The notes under the pieces were generated by a model that worked only from the letters and a program-made list of their open reading frames with translations, was not told the DNA's origin and did no database searches. Both the position numbers and the translations under genes were made by a program. 64,000 nucleotides of DNA from Liolophura sinensis (taxonomy: Eukaryota; Mollusca; Polyplacophora; Chitonida; Chitonidae): positions 26,745,080-26,809,079 of the forward strand of contig NC_088302.1 of the NCBI RefSeq assembly GCF_032854445.1. Direction: 5' to 3'. The first letter of the stretch is position 1. Each line of letters begins with the position of its first letter. Shown one piece after another: positions 60,671 to 64,000 of the stretch.

Positions 60671-61872
60671 AAGGTGTACAGTTACTATAACAACAGAGAT
60701 GACGAGATGTATCGTTATCATGGCAGTAAGGAAGAGTAGATGTTTCGTTACCATCACAGTACGGTTGAGGAGATGTATCGTTACCATAACACTAAGGATG
60801 AGGAGACGTATCGTTACCATGACAGTAAGGATGAGGAGATGCTTCGTTACCATGGCAGTAAGGACGAGAAGGTGTATAGTTACTATAACAACAGAGATGA
60901 CGAGATGTATCGTTACCATGGCAGTAAGGAAGAGTAGATGTTTCGTTACCATGACATTAAGGATGAGGAGATGTTTCGATATCATGACAGTAAGGATGAG
61001 GAAATGTATCGTTACCATGGCAGTAAGGATGAGAAGGTGTATAGATACTATGACAATAGAGATGAGGAGATGAATCGTTGCCATGGCAGTAAGGATGAGG
61101 AGATGTTTCTGTACCACGACAGTAAGGATGAGGAAATGTATCGTTACCATGACAGTATGGATGAGAAGGTGTATAGTTACTATGACATCAGAGATGAGAA
61201 GATGATTCGTTGCCATGGCAGTAAGGATGAGGAGCTGTTTCGTTACCATGACAGTAAGGATGAGGTGATGTATCGTTACCATAACATTAAGGATGAGGAG
61301 GCGTATCGTTACCATGACAGTAAGGATGAGGAGATGCTTCGTTACCATTGCAGTAAGGATGAGAAGGTGTATAGTTACTATGACAGCTGAGATGAGGAGA
61401 CGTATCGTTACCATAGAAGTAAGGGTGAGGAAATGTTTCGTGACCATGAGAGTAAGGATGAGGGGATGTTTCGTTACCATGACAGTAAGGATGAGAAGGT
61501 TTATAGTTAGTATGACAGTTGAGATGAGGAGATGTACCGTTACCATGGCAGTAAGGAAGAGTAGATGTTTTGTTACCTTGACACTACGGATGAGGAGATG
61601 TATCGTTACCATAACACTAAGAATAAGGAGATGTTTCGTTACCATGACAGTACGGATGAGGAAGTGTATCGTTACCATGGCAGTAAGGATGAGAAGGTGT
61701 ATAGTTACTATGCCAGTAAAGATGAGAAGATGTATCGTTACAATGACAGTAACGATGAGGAGATGTTTCGTTACCATGACAGTACGGTTGAGGAGATGTA
61801 TTGTTACCATAACATTAAGGATGAGGAGACGTATCGTTGCCATGACAGTAAGGGATGGCAGTAAAGATGATA
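60671..61872 (+). repeat. Higher-order modules within the 33-bp array
   Basis: The variant unit 'aaggtgtatag' starts at 60671, 60869, 61034, 61166, 61364, 61496 and 61694, i.e. 6, 5, 4, 6, 4 and 6 units apart. Other linked variants recur with it: 'ccataacaytaag' at about 60784, 61279, 61609 and 61807, 'gaggagacgtatcg' just after it, and 'gaagagtagatgttt' at 60731, 60929 and 61557. The commonest module is 6 units (198 bp), with 4+6 (330 bp) seen twice. Confidence 0.85.
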
Positions 61873-62362
61873 AGGTGTATAGTTACCATGACAGTAAAGA
61901 TGAGGAAATGTTTCCTTACCATGACAGTAGGGATAAGCAGATGTATCGTTACCATGAGAGTAGGGATGAGGAGATATATCGTTACCATGGCAGTAAGGAA
62001 GAGAAGGTGTATAGTTACTTTGACAGTTGAGATGAGGAGTTGTATCGTTAGCATGGCAGTAAGGATGAGGAGATGTTTCGTTACCATGGCAGTAAGGATG
62101 AGATGTATCGTTACCATGACAGTAGGAATGAGAAGGTGTATGGTTACTATGACAGTAGGGATGAGGTGATGTATCGTTACCATGGCAGTAAGGATGAGAA
62201 GATGTTTCGTTACCATGACAGTAAGGATGAGCAGATGTATCGTTATCATGGCAGTAAGGATGTGGACATGTATCGTTACCATGGCGGTAAAGATGTGGAG
62301 ATTAATCATTACAATGGCGGTAAGGATGTGGAGATGTATCGTTACCATGGTTGTAAGGGTGA

Positions 62363-62464
62363 GGAGATGTAACGTTATTATGACAGTAGGGATGAAGAGA
62401 TGTAACGTTATTATGACAGTAGGGATGAAGAGATGTAACGTTATTATGACAGTAGGGATGACGA
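62363..62464 (+). repeat. Three near-identical consecutive 33-bp units
   Basis: The variant gatgtaacgttattatgaca followed by gtagggatgaaga occurs three times in tandem and nowhere else in the array, marking a local, recent duplication. Confidence 0.9.
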
Positions 62465-63199
62465 GATGTATCGTTACCATGACAGAAAGGATGAGGAGAT
62501 ATTTAGTTACCATGACAGTAAGGATGAGGAGCAGATGTATCTTAACCATCACAACATCGCTGAGTACACGTATCATTATCACCACAACAAGGATGAGCAG
62601 ATTATTGTTGCCATGACAATAAGTTTGAGCATACGTATCACTATCATGACATAACCATCACATTAAAGCTGAGCAGATGTACCACTATTATTACATTAAG
62701 GCTGAACAGATGTATCGTTACTATGACAGTAAGGCTGAGCAGATGTATCACAATCGTTACATTAAGGCTGAACAGATGTATCGTTACCATCACAATATGG
62801 CTGAGCGCATGTATCTTTACTATCACAAGATGACTGAGCATATGGATCGCTACGATCACAACAAGGCTAAGGGGATATATCCTTACCATCGTAACAAGGC
62901 TGAGCAGATGTATCGTTACCATCACAATAAAGCTGAGCAGACGTAATGTTACTATCACAGCATGGTTGGGCCGATTTATCGCTATCATCACAAGGCAAAG
63001 CACAAGTATCGTTACTATCTCATCATCACTGAGCAAATGTACCGTTAACACCACAACACGGCTGAGCATATGTGTCGTTAAAATCGCAGCAAGGCTGAGC
63101 ATATGTATCGTTACCATGACAACACCGTTAAGCAGATGTATCGTTACCATAACAACAAGATCATCAGAACAAGGCATAAAAACAAGACAATCACAACAA

Positions 63200-63465
63200 T
63201 TTATTTATTTATTTGATTGGTGTTTTACGCCGTACTCAAGAATATTTCACTTATACGACGGCGGACAGCATTATGGTGGGTGGAAACCGGGCACAGCCCG
63301 GGGGAAGCCCACGACCATCCGCAGGTTGCTGGCAGACCTTACCACTTACGGCCGGAGAGGAAGCCAGCTTGAACTGGACTTGAACTCACAGCGACCGCAT
63401 TGGTGAGAGGCTCCTGGGTCATTACGCTGCGCTAGCGCGCTAACCGACTGAGCCACGGAGGCCCC
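63200..63465 (-). mobile_element. Full-length SINE inserted in the 33-bp array
   Basis: Complete minus-orientation copy with ttatttatttatttgattgg at the left and the head ending gagccacggaggcccc at the right. Array units resume at once with 'tcaatcaaggctgaagagat'. The flanks share 'caatca' (63188-63193; 63467-63472), a possible short or altered target duplication. It is very close to the 31.75-kb copy. Its presence shows that the edge units predate this insertion. Confidence 0.97.
63376..63455 (-). promoter_or_regulatory. Pol III A and B boxes of the inserted SINE
   Basis: On the minus strand, the A box tggctcagtcgg is at 63444-63455 and the B box gagttcaagtcc is at 63376-63387. Transcription would read into the minus strand of the 33-bp array. 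Confidence 0.65.
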
Positions 63466-63725
63466 TCAATCAAGGCTGAAGAGATGTATCGCTATCATCA
63501 TAATAAGGATGAGCAGATGTATCGCTATCATCATAATAAGGATGAACAGATGTATCGTTACCATAGCAACAAGGCTGAGCAGATGCATCGCTTTCATTAT
63601 AATAAACATCACAACAAGGCTGAGCGGATGTATCGTTACCGTCACAACAAGGCTAAGCGGATGTATCGTTACCATTACTAGGCTGAGTAGATGTTTCGTT
63701 GCCATGACAATAAGGCCGAGCAGAT

Positions 63726-64000
63726 ATATTTGTTACTTGAATATGTTATATTTACCATGGCAGCGACGTTGGAAAAATATGACATGGATTAATCTGAACA
63801 TTGATTAATCCGCGAAATAACAGACCTGATGTCCCCTTAAATCGGTGAATAATGTAGCTTGTAGAACTTGCCTAATCTGTCTAAACTCTGTTTTCCATGC
63901 ATAGCAGGCAACGGTTGTGAAATATATGTACTGGCCATACTCTCGTCTGATTCACAATGTTGGTTACAGATGAAAGATAAAGCCCGATGATCGGCATCTG
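63726..64000. other. Sequence beyond the array
   Basis: No further 33-bp units, gene or repeat seen. Confidence 0.5.

Larger units (their letters stand above)
59226..63725. repeat. Giant 33-bp minisatellite, roughly 125-130 units
   Basis: Core unit: gatgtatcgttaccatgaca followed by gtaaggatgagga. Because 33 = 11 codons, every unit keeps frame. One plus frame reads MYRYHDSKDEE per unit, another reads RRCIVTMTVRM, and the minus strand reads HLLILTVMVTI (open for 449 codons at 60494-61843 and 256 at 61815-62585) and PHPYCHGNDTS. Two unit classes occupy different zones. 'gctgagcagatgtatcgtta / ccatcacaacaag' dominates the edges (59.23-59.63, 60.1-60.5 and 62.53-63.72 kb), and 'gatgaggag... / ...gacagtaag' dominates the core (59.63-60.1 and 60.5-62.53 kb). 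Indels shift frame near 60.15, 61.85 and 62.0 kb. The plus frames contain scattered stops (for example tag at about 60735 and 60935). I regard it as non-coding satellite DNA; a repetitive protein exon is the less likely alternative. Confidence 0.97.

Noticed and set aside
60494-61843. 449-codon minus-strand open frame as a protein gene
   Set aside because: It is the HLLILTVMVTI reading of the 33-bp satellite. The unit cannot easily mutate to a stop in this frame, there is no credible start or splice context, and the frame is lost at indels.

Overview
This window looks like non-coding or intergenic/intronic DNA from an animal, most probably a mollusc (bivalve or gastropod). The composition is AT-rich, no open frame has convincing coding structure, and there are no bacterial-style operons. 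The clearest taxonomic signal is a tRNA-derived SINE, about 265 bp, with a Pol III A/B-box head, a conserved core, a tail reading ...ACGGCGTAAAACACCAATCA and an AAATAAAT 3' end. I recognise this type from mollusc genomes and it resembles the MetaSINE group. The assignment is from memory and was not searched.

Layout. 0-6 kb: two weak exon candidates, a facing pair of SINEs (1.64-2.2 kb), an 86-bp minisatellite (4.2-4.7 kb) and the first copy of a second interspersed repeat (called family B here). 6-9 kb: a 56-bp array ending directly against a 41-bp-arm hairpin, then a perfect-register 28-bp array. 9-17.4 kb: SINE pieces, a TG/poly-G tract, a 57-bp array, a 110-bp array split by a family B element with a 10-bp target duplication, a SINE fragment, a 40-bp array and a T-tract/G12. 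20.9-24.3 kb: a 32-bp and a ~55-bp array. 30.8-35.2 kb: a 25-bp array, the best-preserved SINE (10-bp target duplication), a 1.6-kb structure bounded by 143-bp inverted repeats, and a ~59-bp array. 36.9-45 kb: family B, a differently headed SINE, another long SINE, a 20-bp array and SINE tails. 45-59 kb: almost featureless apart from SINE tails, a possible further SINE and an AT-rich palindrome of about 190 bp. 59.2-63.7 kb: a 4.5-kb, 33-bp minisatellite of roughly 125-130 units with higher-order structure, interrupted by a SINE.

There is no gene network to describe. The content is twelve unrelated tandem arrays plus at least 20 retroposon copies or fragments. The long open frames in the 59-63.7 kb array (up to 449 codons on the minus strand) follow from a stop-poor 33-bp unit, not from evident coding selection. 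The items most worth following up are that array and its 6-unit modules, the 143-bp inverted pair, the two palindromes, and the dated order of insertions at 15.9-17.4 kb.
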